This document shows, in pieces, positions 33,300-42,035 of a stretch of 64,000 bases of DNA. The DNA lies in the NCBI RefSeq assembly GCF_016612545.1, contig NZ_JAENRY010000014.1, positions 1 through 64,000 on the forward strand, written 5' to 3'. Within the stretch, counting starts at the first letter, position 1. Each line of letters starts with the position of its first letter. The stretch comes from Streptomyces sp. MBT65. GTDB taxonomy: Bacteria; Actinomycetota; Actinomycetes; Streptomycetales; Streptomycetaceae. The translations under genes were made by a program, and so were the position numbers. Under the pieces are notes generated by a model. The model had not been told where the DNA came from and did no database searches. It saw nothing but the letters and a program-made list of their open reading frames with translations.

Positions 33300-33962
33300 A
33301 TGACGACTTCCATCAGCCGTATCAACCGGCGCATGCCGGTCTGGGCGAAGGTGCTCACCGCCGTCGTCGTTGTCATCGCCGTCCTGTTCGCCGGGCTCCG
33401 GCTGGCCGTGCTCCCGGGGCTGCGGGACATCTTCGGCACCGAGACCCATGACCGTTCGGGTCCGGCTCTGCTCAAGTCCATTCAGGACATGAGCCGTTAC
33501 GACGCGGCCTCCGGCAACTTCCAGGTCGTCGTGGACCTGGAGAAGGACGCCAAGTTCCTGCCCCAGGCGATCCGCGGCACCCGCACGCTGTATGTCGGCG
33601 CGGGCACCGTGGAGGGCTATGTCGACCTGGGCAAGCTCGGCAAGCAGGACGTGACGGTCAACAGCGACCGCACGTCGGCCAGCATCAAGCTGCCGCACGC
33701 GACGCTCGGCAAGCCGGCGCTCGACCCTGACCACTCCTACACGGTCTCCAAGCAGCGCGGTCTGCTGGACCGCCTGGGCGACATCTTCTCCGACAACCCC
33801 AACAGCGAGCAGGCCGTGCAGAAGCTCGCCTCCAAGCACATCGCCGAGGCGGCGAAGACCAGCGGCCTGACCACACGTGCCGAGACCAACACCACCAACA
33901 TGCTCAAGGGTCTCCTCGGCTCGCTCGGCTTCAAGAACGTGAACATCTCCTACAGCGCCTGA
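33300..33962 (+). CDS. DUF4230 membrane-anchored protein
   Basis: 220 aa from ATG 33300 (GGGAGG upstream). One N-terminal membrane helix (WAKVLTAVVVVIAVLFAGLRLAVLPG, ~18-43) is followed by an extracytoplasmic DUF4230 domain: ALLKSIQDMSRYDAASGNFQVVVDLEKDAKFLPQAIRGTRTLYVGAGTVEGYVDLG. It ends in a helical part rich in Asn/Thr. The function is unknown. It is followed after 40 bp by a VanZ-family gene on the same strand. Confidence 0.9.
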   Translation: MTTSISRINRRMPVWAKVLTAVVVVIAVLFAGLRLAVLPGLRDIFGTETHDRSGPALLKSIQDMSRYDAASGNFQVVVDLEKDAKFLPQAIRGTRTLYVGAGTVEGYVDLGKLGKQDVTVNSDRTSASIKLPHATLGKPALDPDHSYTVSKQRGLLDRLGDIFSDNPNSEQAVQKLASKHIAEAAKTSGLTTRAETNTTNMLKGLLGSLGFKNVNISYSA

Positions 33963-34002
33963 CCTGTCGCTGCTGAACCATCGAAAACTGGAGGCCCACC
34001 GC

Positions 34003-34599
34003 ATGGCCCGTTCCGTCTCGCGCCTGCGCACCGCCAAGAAGACGGATGCCGAGTCGAAGCCGACCCGCCCCGAACGCGGACGCCATCGCATGTCCCTCCC
34101 CGTCCGCCTGCTCGCGATGCTGATCGGCTTCGTGCTCATGGTGGGCTTCGCCGTCGTCCTGGCCAAGCTCACCCTGGAACCGTCCCCCGCGTCCAAGGCG
34201 CTCGTGCACACCAATCTGCATCCGGGCCGCTCCCTGAAGGCCTATCTCGACCAGCCGGCGATGCGGGACGCCATCAAGCAGATCGGCGGGAACGTGGTGC
34301 TCGGCATCCCGTTCGGGGTGCTGGTGCCCGTGTTCGCGCCCCGGGCGCGCGGCATCCTGAAGGTCCTGCTGCTGACGGCGACCGTGATGCTCCTGGTGGA
34401 GTTCGCACAGGGCGCGTTGATCACCGGGCGGGCCTTCGACATCGACGACGTCATCCTCAACACCTCGGGCGCGCTGATCGGTTGGGTTCTGCTGGGGCGC
34501 CGGCTCGGCCGGGCGGTGCACGCGCGGAAGCCCGTCACGAAGGCGGCAAGGACGTCAAAGCCTGCGAAGGCGTCCAAAGCGCCGAAGGCCGCTTCGTAA
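34003..34599 (+). CDS. VanZ-family membrane protein
   Basis: 198 aa from ATG 34003 with CTGGAGG upstream. The VanZ pattern is present: a first helix (LAMLIGFVLMVGFAVVLAKLTL), the IGGNVVLGIPFGVLVPVF helix, LLLTATVMLLVEFAQGAL and GRAFDIDDVILNTSGALIGWVLL. The tail is rich in Lys/Ala/Ser repeats. VanZ proteins are associated with low-level teicoplanin resistance, but most homologues have no proven role. It likely shares an operon with DUF4230. Confidence 0.9.
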   Translation: MARSVSRLRTAKKTDAESKPTRPERGRHRMSLPVRLLAMLIGFVLMVGFAVVLAKLTLEPSPASKALVHTNLHPGRSLKAYLDQPAMRDAIKQIGGNVVLGIPFGVLVPVFAPRARGILKVLLLTATVMLLVEFAQGALITGRAFDIDDVILNTSGALIGWVLLGRRLGRAVHARKPVTKAARTSKPAKASKAPKAAS

Positions 34600-34648
34600 C
34601 GATCACCTACCGGCCCGTACCGTTCGACTACTGGTCCGTACCAAGGTA

Positions 34649-34678
34649 TTGACGCTCTCCTTATCTCACTCCTTAAAT
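34649..34678 (+). promoter_or_regulatory. Candidate housekeeping promoter of the GH16 gene
   Basis: ttgacg (34649-34654) and ttaaat (34673-34678) are separated by 18 bp in a locally A+T-rich stretch about 75 bp upstream of the glucanase start. This fits a SigA/HrdB-type promoter with a weak -10. Confidence 0.35.
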
Positions 34679-34752
34679 CAAGAGGCGACGCTTTCACCTC
34701 CCACCTCAGTCGGCGTGTCGGTCCCCACGTCCGCCGTACAGAAGGGAATGCC

Positions 34753-35994
34753 GTGGCCTCCCCACGCGTACTCCGCAGATGCCTCTTCGCCGCCCTGTCC
34801 GCCGCACTGGTCGCGTCCGCCGCGATCGGTCCGGCGCGGGCGGCCTCCACGTCGGACGCCCAGGCCGACGCCGTCACGTTCTCCGACACCTTCGACGGGG
34901 CCGCCGGCAGTGCCGTCAACTCCTCGCGGTGGACACAGGAGACCGGCGACAACGTCAACAACCACGAGCGCGAGTACTACACGTCCGGCACCAACAACGC
35001 GTCCCTGGACGGCCAGGGCCATCTGGTGATCACCGCCAAGAAGGAGAACCCGGCCAACTACCAGTGCTGGTACGGGACGTGTCAGTACACCTCGGCGCGG
35101 CTGAACACCTCCGGGAAGTTCAGCGCGCAGTACGGGCATGTCGAGGCGCGGATGAAGATCCCGCGCGGGCAGGGCATGTGGCCCGCGTTCTGGATGCTCG
35201 GCACCGACATCGGGTCGGTCGGCTGGCCCAACTCGGGTGAGATCGACGTCATGGAGAACGTCGGCTTCGAGCCCTCCACGATCCACGGCACCATCCACGG
35301 CCCCGGCTACTCGGGCGCCAACGGGATCGGCGCCGGCTACACGCTGGCGAACGGCGCGGCCTTCGCCGACGCGTATCACACCTTCGCCGTCGACTGGGCG
35401 CCCAACTCGATCAAGTGGTCGGTCGACGGGGTCGTCTACGAGACCCGTACGCCCTCCGACGTGGGCGGCAACACCTGGGCGTTCAACAAGCCGTTCTTCC
35501 TGATCCTCAACCTCGCGGTCGGCGGCGACTGGCCGGGCGACCCGAACAGCGCCACGGCCTTCCCGGCCCAGCTGCTGGTGGACTCGGTGTCGGTGACCAC
35601 GAGTGACACGGCCACCGGGGTGGCGATCAAGGGCCTGGCCGGCAAGTGCGTCGACGTCAACGGGGCGAACTCCGCCAACGGGACCGCCGTACAGCTCTAC
35701 GACTGCAACGGCTCGGCAGCCCAGCAGTGGACGGTGGGCTCCGACGGCACGATCCGCGCGCTCGGCAAGTGCCTGGACGTGAACGCCGGCGGCACCGCGG
35801 ACGGCACGAAGGTCCAGCTCTACGACTGCAACGGCTCGGCCGCTCAGAAGTGGGCCGTCAGCTCGGCGAACGACATCGTCAACCCGCAGGCCAACAAGTG
35901 CCTGGACGTGACCGGCAACAACTCCGCCAACGGCACGCCGCTGCAGATCTGGACCTGCTCGGGCGGCGCCAACCAGAAGTGGACGGTCGGCTGA
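34753..35994 (+). CDS. Secreted GH16 beta-glucanase with ricin-type CBM13
   Basis: 413 aa from GTG 34753 with GAAGGGA upstream. The Sec signal peptide is cleaved near ARA30. The GH16 domain (~40-275) has the retaining catalytic motif E163-I-D-V-M-E168 (nucleophile and acid/base), preceded by GMWPAFWMLG. That motif spacing is of the laminarinase (beta-1,3-glucanase) type. Residues ~287-413 form three ricin-type repeats (GKCVDVNG, GKCLDVNA, NKCLDVTG with Q-x-W ends), a carbohydrate-binding module. The enzyme should degrade fungal or plant beta-1,3-glucan outside the cell. Confidence 0.96.
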   Translation: MASPRVLRRCLFAALSAALVASAAIGPARAASTSDAQADAVTFSDTFDGAAGSAVNSSRWTQETGDNVNNHEREYYTSGTNNASLDGQGHLVITAKKENPANYQCWYGTCQYTSARLNTSGKFSAQYGHVEARMKIPRGQGMWPAFWMLGTDIGSVGWPNSGEIDVMENVGFEPSTIHGTIHGPGYSGANGIGAGYTLANGAAFADAYHTFAVDWAPNSIKWSVDGVVYETRTPSDVGGNTWAFNKPFFLILNLAVGGDWPGDPNSATAFPAQLLVDSVSVTTSDTATGVAIKGLAGKCVDVNGANSANGTAVQLYDCNGSAAQQWTVGSDGTIRALGKCLDVNAGGTADGTKVQLYDCNGSAAQKWAVSSANDIVNPQANKCLDVTGNNSANGTPLQIWTCSGGANQKWTVG

Positions 35995-36005
35995 CTCCGT
36001 AAGGG

Positions 36006-36242
36006 CTAGTGCGGCAACCAGGTGAACTTGTCTCCACCGACCCAGCGGACCACGTCAGGGTCGTCCAGGTCGCGGACCGTGATGCCGCACACGGCCGCGA
36101 CCTGGAGGACGTCGGTGATCCCGGTGGCCTCGCAGACCATCTCCCCGTCGATCTCCACGATGCGGAACGGCGGGGTGCCCGGCTGCACCTTGAGCACCAT
36201 GATCCGCGGGGTCGAGATGTGCGGGCTGGCGATTTCGGTCAT
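36006..36242 (-). CDS. Small conserved hypothetical protein
   Basis: 78 aa from ATG 36242. The sequence RIMVLKVQPGTPPFRIVEIDGEMVCEATGITDVLQVAAVCGITVRDLDDPDVVRWVGGDKFTWLPH alternates beta-strand and helix and has a natural amino-acid composition, unlike the antisense frames. I recognise it as the kind of short conserved Streptomyces protein without a named function. It is convergent with the glucanase and divergent from the PHP gene. Confidence 0.7.
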   Translation of the reverse strand: MTEIASPHISTPRIMVLKVQPGTPPFRIVEIDGEMVCEATGITDVLQVAAVCGITVRDLDDPDVVRWVGGDKFTWLPH

Positions 36243-36322
36243 GCAATAGAGCCTAGAACGCATCCGGCGGTCGCGAGCGGTCCAAGGTGCCTGGCCAGGG
36301 GCCCCTCGCGGGAGGAGGCTCG

Positions 36323-37345
36323 ATGGATCCCGTGCAGGCACTGGACCGGATCGCCTTCCTGCTGGAACGGTCCCTGGCCCCGACCTACCGCGTACGCGCC
36401 TTCCGTACGGCGGCCGGGGTCCTCGCGGCGCTGCCCGCGAGCGAGGTCGCCGAACGCGCGGCGGCCGGGACGCTGGAGTCCCTCAAGGGCATCGGCCCGA
36501 AGACCGCGCAGGTGGCCGTCGAGGCCCTGGCCGGGCGGGTCCCGGCCTATCTGGAGCAACTGGAGGCCGAGGCCCCGACGCCGTCCGGCCCCGGCGGCGC
36601 GGAACTGCGGGCGCTGCTGCGCGGCGACTGCCACCTCCACTCGGACTGGTCGGACGGTGGCAGCCCGATCGAGGAGATGGGCCGTACGGCGGCCGGGCTC
36701 GGCCACGCATGGGCGGTGCTGACCGACCACTCCCCCCGGCTGACCGTGGCCCGCGGACTGTCCCCGGAGCGGCTGCGCGAGCAGCTGGACGTGGTGGCGG
36801 CACTGAACGCGACCTGGGCGCCCTTCCGGCTGCTCACCGGCATCGAGTGCGACATCCTCGACGACGGCTCGCTGGACCAGGAACCGGAGCTTCTCGACCG
36901 GCTCGACGTGGTGGTGGTCTCCGTGCACTCGAAGCTGCGCATGGACGCCCGCGCCATGACCCGCCGCATGGTGGCCGCCGTACGGAATCCGCACGCGGAC
37001 ATCCTCGGGCACTGCACCGGGCGGCTGCTGATCGGGCGGAACGGGGGTGCCGCGCGGCCGGAGTCGGAGTTCGACGCGGACGAGGTGTTCGCCGCGTGCG
37101 CCGAGTCGGGTACGGCCGTGGAGATCAACAGCCGTCCGGAACGGCTGGACCCGCCGCGGCGGCTGCTGCGGAAAGCCGTCGACGCCGGGGTGCTGTTCTC
37201 GATCGACACCGACGCGCACGCGCCCGGGCAGCTCGACTGGCAGATCAACGGCTGTGCGCGGGCCGAGGAGTCCGGGGTGCCCGCCGAACGGGTGGTCACC
37301 ACCTGGCCGTTGGACCGACTACTGGACTGGACCAATGGCACGTGA
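36323..37345 (+). CDS. PHP-domain phosphoesterase with N-terminal HhH (PolX-like, no polymerase)
   Basis: 340 aa from ATG 36323, GGAGGAGG upstream. The N-terminal ~75 residues (VQALDRIAFLLERSLAPTYRVRAFRTAA, then LESLKGIGPKTAQVAVEAL) are a helix-hairpin-helix module as found in family X polymerases. The rest is a PHP domain: GDCHLHSDWSDGG, LTDHSPRL, GIECDIL, VSVHSK, ILGHCTGR, EINSRP and SIDTDAHAPGQL hold the expected metal-binding His/Asp/Glu. It corresponds to PolX lacking the nucleotidyltransferase domain. A DNA-related phosphodiesterase or phosphatase is plausible. Confidence 0.9.
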   Translation: MDPVQALDRIAFLLERSLAPTYRVRAFRTAAGVLAALPASEVAERAAAGTLESLKGIGPKTAQVAVEALAGRVPAYLEQLEAEAPTPSGPGGAELRALLRGDCHLHSDWSDGGSPIEEMGRTAAGLGHAWAVLTDHSPRLTVARGLSPERLREQLDVVAALNATWAPFRLLTGIECDILDDGSLDQEPELLDRLDVVVVSVHSKLRMDARAMTRRMVAAVRNPHADILGHCTGRLLIGRNGGAARPESEFDADEVFAACAESGTAVEINSRPERLDPPRRLLRKAVDAGVLFSIDTDAHAPGQLDWQINGCARAEESGVPAERVVTTWPLDRLLDWTNGT

Positions 37346-37538
37346 TGCACATCACCGCCCACCGAAGCTTAGCCTGGAACACTCGCCCATGGTCGCCCGT
37401 TGAAGACAGCGTGGGTGCGCCCACCACCTGGCCGCCCCGGCCGTGATTCCCCCGTCGCGGTCGGGGCTTCTCCTTGTCCGGGTCCGCGCGGCCGCTCCGC
37501 TTGACCTCGAGCGCACTTCAATTCGTAGCGTTTCTCTC

Positions 37539-38501
37539 ATGACCACTGCACAGCACAAGATCGGTTCGGGATTCGGCGAGAAGAGCACCGCCGACGACGT
37601 CCTGACGGGCCTCGACCTCGGCGGAAAGCTCGCGGTCGTCACCGGCGGCTACTCGGGCCTCGGCCTGGAGGCGACCCGCGCCCTCACCAAAGCGGGCGCC
37701 CGGGTGGTCGTCCCCGCCCGCCGGCCGGACGCCGCCCGCGAGGCCGTGGCCGGACTGCCCGGCGTCGAGGTGGACGAGCTGGACCTCGGTGACCTGGAGA
37801 GCGTGCGCGGCTTCGCCGAGCGGTTCCTCGGCTCCGGCCGGAGCATCGACTTCATGATCGACAACGCCGGGATCATGGCCTGCCCGGAGACCCGGGTCGG
37901 GCCCGGCTGGGAGGCGCAGTTCGCCACCAACCACCTCGGTCACTTCGCCCTCGTCAACCGGCTCTGGCCCGCCGTCGAGCCGGGCGGCGCGCGCGTGGTC
38001 TCGGTGTCCTCGCGCGCCCACCACTTCTCCGGGATGCGCTGGGACGACGTCCAGTGGAGCCGCGGCTACGACAAGTGGGAGGCCTACGGCCAGGCGAAGA
38101 CCGCGAACGTCCTGTTCGCCGTCCACCTCGACCAGCTCGCCGCCGACCGTGGTGTACGGGCCTTCTCGCTCCACCCCGGTGGCATCCTCACCCCGTTGCA
38201 GCGCCACCTCCCCAAGGCGGAGATGGTCGAGCGCGGCTGGATCGACGAGGAGGGCAACCCGCTCGACCCCGAGGGCTTCAAGACCCCTCAGCAGGGCGCG
38301 GCCACCGAGGTGTGGGCGGCGACCTCGCCCCAGCTGGACGGTCTGGGCGGCGTCTACCTGGAGGACTGCGACCTCGCCGAGCCCGCTCCCGCCGACGGCG
38401 AGCGCGTGGGCGTCAAGTCCTGGGCGACCGACCCGGAGCAGGCGGCACGTCTGTGGAAGCTGTCCGCCGAACTAACCGGTGTGGACGCGTTCGCCGGATA
38501 G
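37539..38501 (+). CDS. Short-chain dehydrogenase/reductase
   Basis: 320 aa from ATG 37539. The cofactor motif is TGGYSGLG (TGxxxGxG), followed by DNAGIM (NNAG position), VSVSSRAHH (catalytic Ser) and Y-G-Q-A-K (YxxxK). It resembles the retinol-dehydrogenase/WW-domain-oxidoreductase-like bacterial SDRs that bind NADP. The frame is open before the ATG, but only the ATG start precedes family similarity. The gene stands alone and converges on the VanX-like gene. Confidence 0.92.
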   Translation: MTTAQHKIGSGFGEKSTADDVLTGLDLGGKLAVVTGGYSGLGLEATRALTKAGARVVVPARRPDAAREAVAGLPGVEVDELDLGDLESVRGFAERFLGSGRSIDFMIDNAGIMACPETRVGPGWEAQFATNHLGHFALVNRLWPAVEPGGARVVSVSSRAHHFSGMRWDDVQWSRGYDKWEAYGQAKTANVLFAVHLDQLAADRGVRAFSLHPGGILTPLQRHLPKAEMVERGWIDEEGNPLDPEGFKTPQQGAATEVWAATSPQLDGLGGVYLEDCDLAEPAPADGERVGVKSWATDPEQAARLWKLSAELTGVDAFAG

Positions 38502-38543
38502 AACCGGGCACAGCCTCGCGAGCACACCCTCGCCGAGGCGGCC

Positions 38544-39203
38544 TTACGCGGGGCCGAGCTCCCTCGGCCCGTACAGGGCGGCGGGCGCGCCGGTCGTCAG
38601 CGCCCAGTAGCGGTCCCCGTACGACCAGTGCCACCACTCCGTCGGGTAGTTGACCAGGCCGACCGCGCCGAGCGCCTTGCCCAGCACGGCGCGGTTGGCC
38701 CTGGCCTCGGCGGTGATGTTGTCGGCGCCGGTGTAGCAGGCCCCGGCGCTCTGCTCCGGGTTGGCGTTCATCGGTGTGCCCAGGTCGAGTTCGCGGCCGT
38801 CGGCGTCGGCGAGGGTCAGGTCGACGGCCGCGCCCGCGCTGTGCGGGGCGATCTCGGGCGGGGACACATAGCGGCTGGCGGCGGTCCGGATCCGGTCGGC
38901 GGACCAGTCCGGGTTGGCGGCGCGCAGCTCGTCGCCGTAGCGCTCGAAGTAGCGGCGCTGGAGGGTCGGCGGTCGGTAGCCCTCGACGAACAGCAGGCGC
39001 AGGCCGTCGGGCAGCAGGGCCTCCGCCTTCAGGAGGCGGTCCAACATGCCCCGGCGCAGGAGGAGTTCGGCGCCGCTGTCGGAGTCCTTGTTCTTGCGGT
39101 CGTCGACCAGCAGGACGTCGCTCACGTCGACGAGGGGCTCCCCGCACTCCTCGACGGGGACGGCGGCGACCCGGGCGTCGGACATCAGGATGATCTCGCT
39201 CAT
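38544..39203 (-). CDS. M15 D-alanyl-D-alanine dipeptidase, VanX-like
   Basis: 219 aa from ATG 39203; ATG 39221 is an alternative. Zinc ligands lie in PHSAGAAVDLTL (His and Asp of S-x-G-x-A-x-D) and EWWHWSYGD (catalytic Glu and third ligand His). FVEGYRPPTLQRRYF carries the substrate-binding Arg. VanX enzymes cleave D-Ala-D-Ala; no vanH or vanA ligase is adjacent, so a wall-turnover role rather than glycopeptide resistance is likely. The ROK gene lies 30 bp upstream on the same strand. Confidence 0.9.
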   Translation of the reverse strand: MSEIILMSDARVAAVPVEECGEPLVDVSDVLLVDDRKNKDSDSGAELLLRRGMLDRLLKAEALLPDGLRLLFVEGYRPPTLQRRYFERYGDELRAANPDWSADRIRTAASRYVSPPEIAPHSAGAAVDLTLADADGRELDLGTPMNANPEQSAGACYTGADNITAEARANRAVLGKALGAVGLVNYPTEWWHWSYGDRYWALTTGAPAALYGPRELGPA

Positions 39204-39233
39204 GGAGTGATCGTCTCCCATCGGCCCGTCGCC

Positions 39234-40523
39234 TCAGTGCGGGGCGCGCTCCTCAAGTGCCGTGCGCCAGGCGGGTGGTGGGCCCTCGGGTTCGGGCTCG
39301 GCGCGGCGGCCGCCGCGGGCGAAGAAGTCGGCGAGGGGAAGGATCGCGGCGCCGACGGTGACCGCGTCGGGGCCGAGGAGGCCCAGGTCGATGGTCACGC
39401 GTCCGGCGGGGTGGCGCAGCGCGTAGGCGGTGGCGTGGTGGCGTACGGCGGGCAGGAAGCGGGAGCCGAGCTGGAGTCCGGCCCAGCCGCCGATGAGGAT
39501 GCGTTCGGGCTGGAAGAGGTTGATCAGGTCGGACAGGCCGGCGCCGAGGTACTCGGATGTCTCCTCCAGGACGGCGAGCGCGACGGGGTCGGCCTCGGTG
39601 CCCTCGGGCGGATAGGCGGCGACCAGCAGCGCGGTCATCGCGGTCTCCTCGTCGGTGCCCTCGGGCGGACGGCCGCCCTGCTCGCGCCAACGGTCCAGCA
39701 GCGACTCGGCGCCCGCGTACGCCTCCAGACAGCCGAGGGCTCCGCAGCGGCACCGGCGACCGCGGACCCGTACGGTCAGATGCCCCCACTCGACGGCCCG
39801 GCCGTTCTCCACCTCGGGGGTCACCAGACAGGCACCGACACCGGAGCCGAAGAGGACGACGATCGCGTTGCGCGCGCCGCGCCCGCCGCCGAACCACATC
39901 TCGGCCTGGCCGAGGGTCTTGGCGCCGTTGTCGATGAAGTACGGGACGGCGTCGGGGAGTTGGGACGTGGAGCGGAGCAGCTCTTCGAGCGGGACCGCGT
40001 CCCAGCCGATCGTCTGGCCGTGCACGACGGCGCCGCGCTCGGGGGTGTGCTCGACTATGCCGGGGACGCCGATGCCGACGCCGAGGAGCTGTTCCGGCGC
40101 GATGTCGGCGGCGGCGAGGACCTCGGCTATGCCGTCGCGGATGTGGCCGACGATGACCTCGACCTCGTAGCGCTGCTGCTCCAACGGGCGTTCGGCGCGG
40201 GCGAGTTCGGTGAGGGTGAGGTCGAACAGCTCGACGCGGACCCGGGTCTCGCCGACGTCGACGCCGATCATGTGGCCGCTGTGCGGGGCGACTTGGAGCA
40301 GGGTGCGGGGGCGGCCGCCGTCGGAGTCGACGCTGCCGGCCTCCTCGACCAGGCCGTCGGTGACGAGGTCCGCGACGACGTTGCTCACCGAGCCGGAGCT
40401 GAGCCCGGTCGCCGGGCCCAGTTCGAAGCGGCTGAGGGGTCCGTCGAAGTACAGCTTTTGGAGCACGGCCGTGCGGTTGGCCCGCCTCAGGTCGCGTACC
40501 GTGCGCCCGTTCCGCCCCGCCAT
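39234..40523 (-). CDS. ROK-family transcriptional regulator
   Basis: 429 aa from ATG 40523. The N-terminal winged helix (NRTAVLQKLYFDGPLSRFELGPATGLSSGSVSNVVADLV) precedes an ROK sugar-kinase-like fold: GVDVGETRVRVELFD, GIGVPGIVEH, VVLFGSGVGACLV. The ROK zinc motif is C-R-C-G-A-L-G-C-L-E, after EWGHLTV. It lacks clear kinase residues, so it is a sugar-responsive repressor. A palindrome at 40551 in its own promoter suggests autoregulation. The VanX-like gene follows 30 bp downstream and may be co-transcribed. Confidence 0.94.
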   Translation of the reverse strand: MAGRNGRTVRDLRRANRTAVLQKLYFDGPLSRFELGPATGLSSGSVSNVVADLVTDGLVEEAGSVDSDGGRPRTLLQVAPHSGHMIGVDVGETRVRVELFDLTLTELARAERPLEQQRYEVEVIVGHIRDGIAEVLAAADIAPEQLLGVGIGVPGIVEHTPERGAVVHGQTIGWDAVPLEELLRSTSQLPDAVPYFIDNGAKTLGQAEMWFGGGRGARNAIVVLFGSGVGACLVTPEVENGRAVEWGHLTVRVRGRRCRCGALGCLEAYAGAESLLDRWREQGGRPPEGTDEETAMTALLVAAYPPEGTEADPVALAVLEETSEYLGAGLSDLINLFQPERILIGGWAGLQLGSRFLPAVRHHATAYALRHPAGRVTIDLGLLGPDAVTVGAAILPLADFFARGGRRAEPEPEGPPPAWRTALEERAPH

Positions 40524-40550
40524 GTGGCTCCCTCCGAACCCCGCACCCTC

Positions 40551-40571
40551 TTAATTCACGCCCTGAACTAA
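40551..40571. promoter_or_regulatory. ROK-type operator
   Basis: ttaattca (40551-40558), a 5-bp centre, and tgaactaa (40564-40571) form an inverted repeat with one mismatch. It lies 28 bp upstream of the ROK regulator start, in DNA much richer in A+T than its neighbours. Such spacing is typical of NagC/XylR-type ROK sites. Confidence 0.7.
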
Positions 40572-40589
40572 GGGGCGGTGGGATGCACA

Positions 40590-41555
40590 CTACGTGGTGG
40601 AAGCCGTCTCGTCGATCTCTCCGAGGGCGGCGAGCAGCTCGGGGCCGACGCGCTCCCGCCGCCAGCGGTTCTCTTCCTCGCCGAACTCCCGGGGGACGCC
40701 CTCGGCGAGCATGATCAGGTAGAGGTAGCTGCGGTAGAGCGCGTAGCGGATGCGGGCCGACCGGTCGAACTCGACCCGGCCGCCGGCCTCCCGGTACCCC
40801 GCGAGGAACGGCTCGTCCGTCCTGATGTCCCCGAGCAGCGCCAGGGAGACGAAGTCGGCGAGGGGGTCGCCCCAGAACATGCGCTCGCCGTCGATGAGAC
40901 CGCCGATCCGGGGCGCACCGCTCGTGCGGTCGACCAGGATGTTGCCCTGCCACAGGTCGAAGTGGACGGCGCGGGGGACGGCGACCTCGTCCAGGACGTC
41001 ATGGGCGGCGCGGGCCGTGCGGGCGATGTCGTCGGCGGGGAGCGGCAGCCAGGCCCGGTAGCGACGGGCGTCGTCCAGGACCGCGTCGTAGAGCGTGGTG
41101 AACGCGGTGCGCCAGTCCGGGGCGAGCGGGCCGAGGGCGCCGGAGGGGTAGCCGAAGCCGGGGCCGGTGATCTCGTGCAGGCGGGCGAGCTGTCGGCCCA
41201 ACTCGGTGCGCAGGGCAGTGACTTCGGTGTCCGTGAGGGAGTCGTCCCAGGGTTCGCCCGGACAGAGCGTCATCAGGAGGGTGTCGCCGTCGAGGACCAC
41301 GACGCGCGGCGCCGCGACCCCGGCCTTGGCGGCGGCGCCGTAGAAGTCGGCCTCGGAGACGAGTAGTTGGCGCTCGTGGGCCAGGCCGGGAGCGGTGGGC
41401 GCGGTCTTCAGGACGTAGCGACTGCCGTCGGTGAGGGTGAGTTCCTCGACGGTGTTGTAGGTGCCGCCGCCCATCGGGCGGAGGTGGGCGAGCTCGCCGG
41501 GCGGGATGCCCGCCGCGCCGAGTACCTGCCGGGCTCGCTCCCAGGAGTCTGTCAC
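40590..41555 (-). CDS. APH-family phosphotransferase
   Basis: 321 aa from GTG 41555. The protein-kinase-like fold is clear: MGGGTYNTVEELTLTDGSRYVLKT (glycine loop and ATP-binding Lys), VHFDLWQGNILVD (catalytic H-x-D-x4-N) and GGLIDGERMFWGDP (metal-binding Asp). Aminoglycoside-phosphotransferase-like proteins phosphorylate antibiotics, choline, homoserine or sugars; the substrate is unknown. It lies upstream of, and on the same strand as, the ROK gene, but the ROK operator lies between them. Confidence 0.9.
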   Translation of the reverse strand: MTDSWERARQVLGAAGIPPGELAHLRPMGGGTYNTVEELTLTDGSRYVLKTAPTAPGLAHERQLLVSEADFYGAAAKAGVAAPRVVVLDGDTLLMTLCPGEPWDDSLTDTEVTALRTELGRQLARLHEITGPGFGYPSGALGPLAPDWRTAFTTLYDAVLDDARRYRAWLPLPADDIARTARAAHDVLDEVAVPRAVHFDLWQGNILVDRTSGAPRIGGLIDGERMFWGDPLADFVSLALLGDIRTDEPFLAGYREAGGRVEFDRSARIRYALYRSYLYLIMLAEGVPREFGEEENRWRRERVGPELLAALGEIDETASTT

Positions 41556-41579
41556 CGTGCGCCCACCTCTCCCTCTCGG

Positions 41580-41880
41580 TCAGCCGGCGGCGTACACGTC
41601 CTCGACGTAACGCCCGTCCGCCATCAGTGCGATGAGCCACCGCTCGGCGGCCGGGTCGTCGGCGCCGGGCGTGCGGTTCCGGTACAGGGTACGGAACGCC
41701 TCCCGTACGCCCGGCGCCGTCCGCGCGCCGTCGCCGCAGACGAACACCCGGGCGCCGTCCTTCGACAGGGCCCACCCCTCGTCGGCCTCGGCGGCGACGC
41801 GGTGTGCTGGACGAAGCTCGCTCCGCCCTGCGGGGCCGCGCTGACGGCGGGCTGCAACCGCGGTGCCTCGTCGAGCACTT
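41580..41880 (-). pseudogene. Remnant of a CYP102-type P450 reductase (C-terminal FAD/NADPH part)
   Basis: The minus strand ends with HRVAAEADEGWALSKDGARVFVCGDGA and later APGVREAFRTLYRNRT and MADGRYVEDVYAAG then TGA at 41580. This is the C-terminus of a diflavin reductase as fused in P450BM3-like proteins (V-Y-V-C-G-D-G is the NADPH-binding segment). Upstream, PAVSAAPQGGASFVQH continues the match in another frame; an extra dinucleotide near 41803-41806 explains the shift. No haem, FMN or FAD domain remains upstream. The match is from memory of the family. Confidence 0.7.
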
Positions 41881-42035
41881 GGCGCGCGTGGGTGAGCCGC
41901 CCGACCTCGTCGTACGTCGGTTGCGGGTCCGCCGTGTCGCCCCACGGCGCGAACGACATCACGCCGGACGTCGTCTCGTGGCTTCCTGAAGTCCGTGGCT
42001 TCACGCGGCTTCCGGCCGCTGAGAAGATCACCGCC

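Noticed and set aside
38544..39203. Glycopeptide-resistance (van) cluster, from VanX-like and VanZ-like genes
   Set aside because: No vanH, vanA/B ligase or vanRS is present, the VanZ-family gene is 4 kb away in another unit, and both families have common non-resistance members.
38628..40571. 647-codon plus-strand frame across the VanX-like and ROK genes
   Set aside because: It crosses two well-recognised genes and the ROK operator; composition is typical of a shadow frame.
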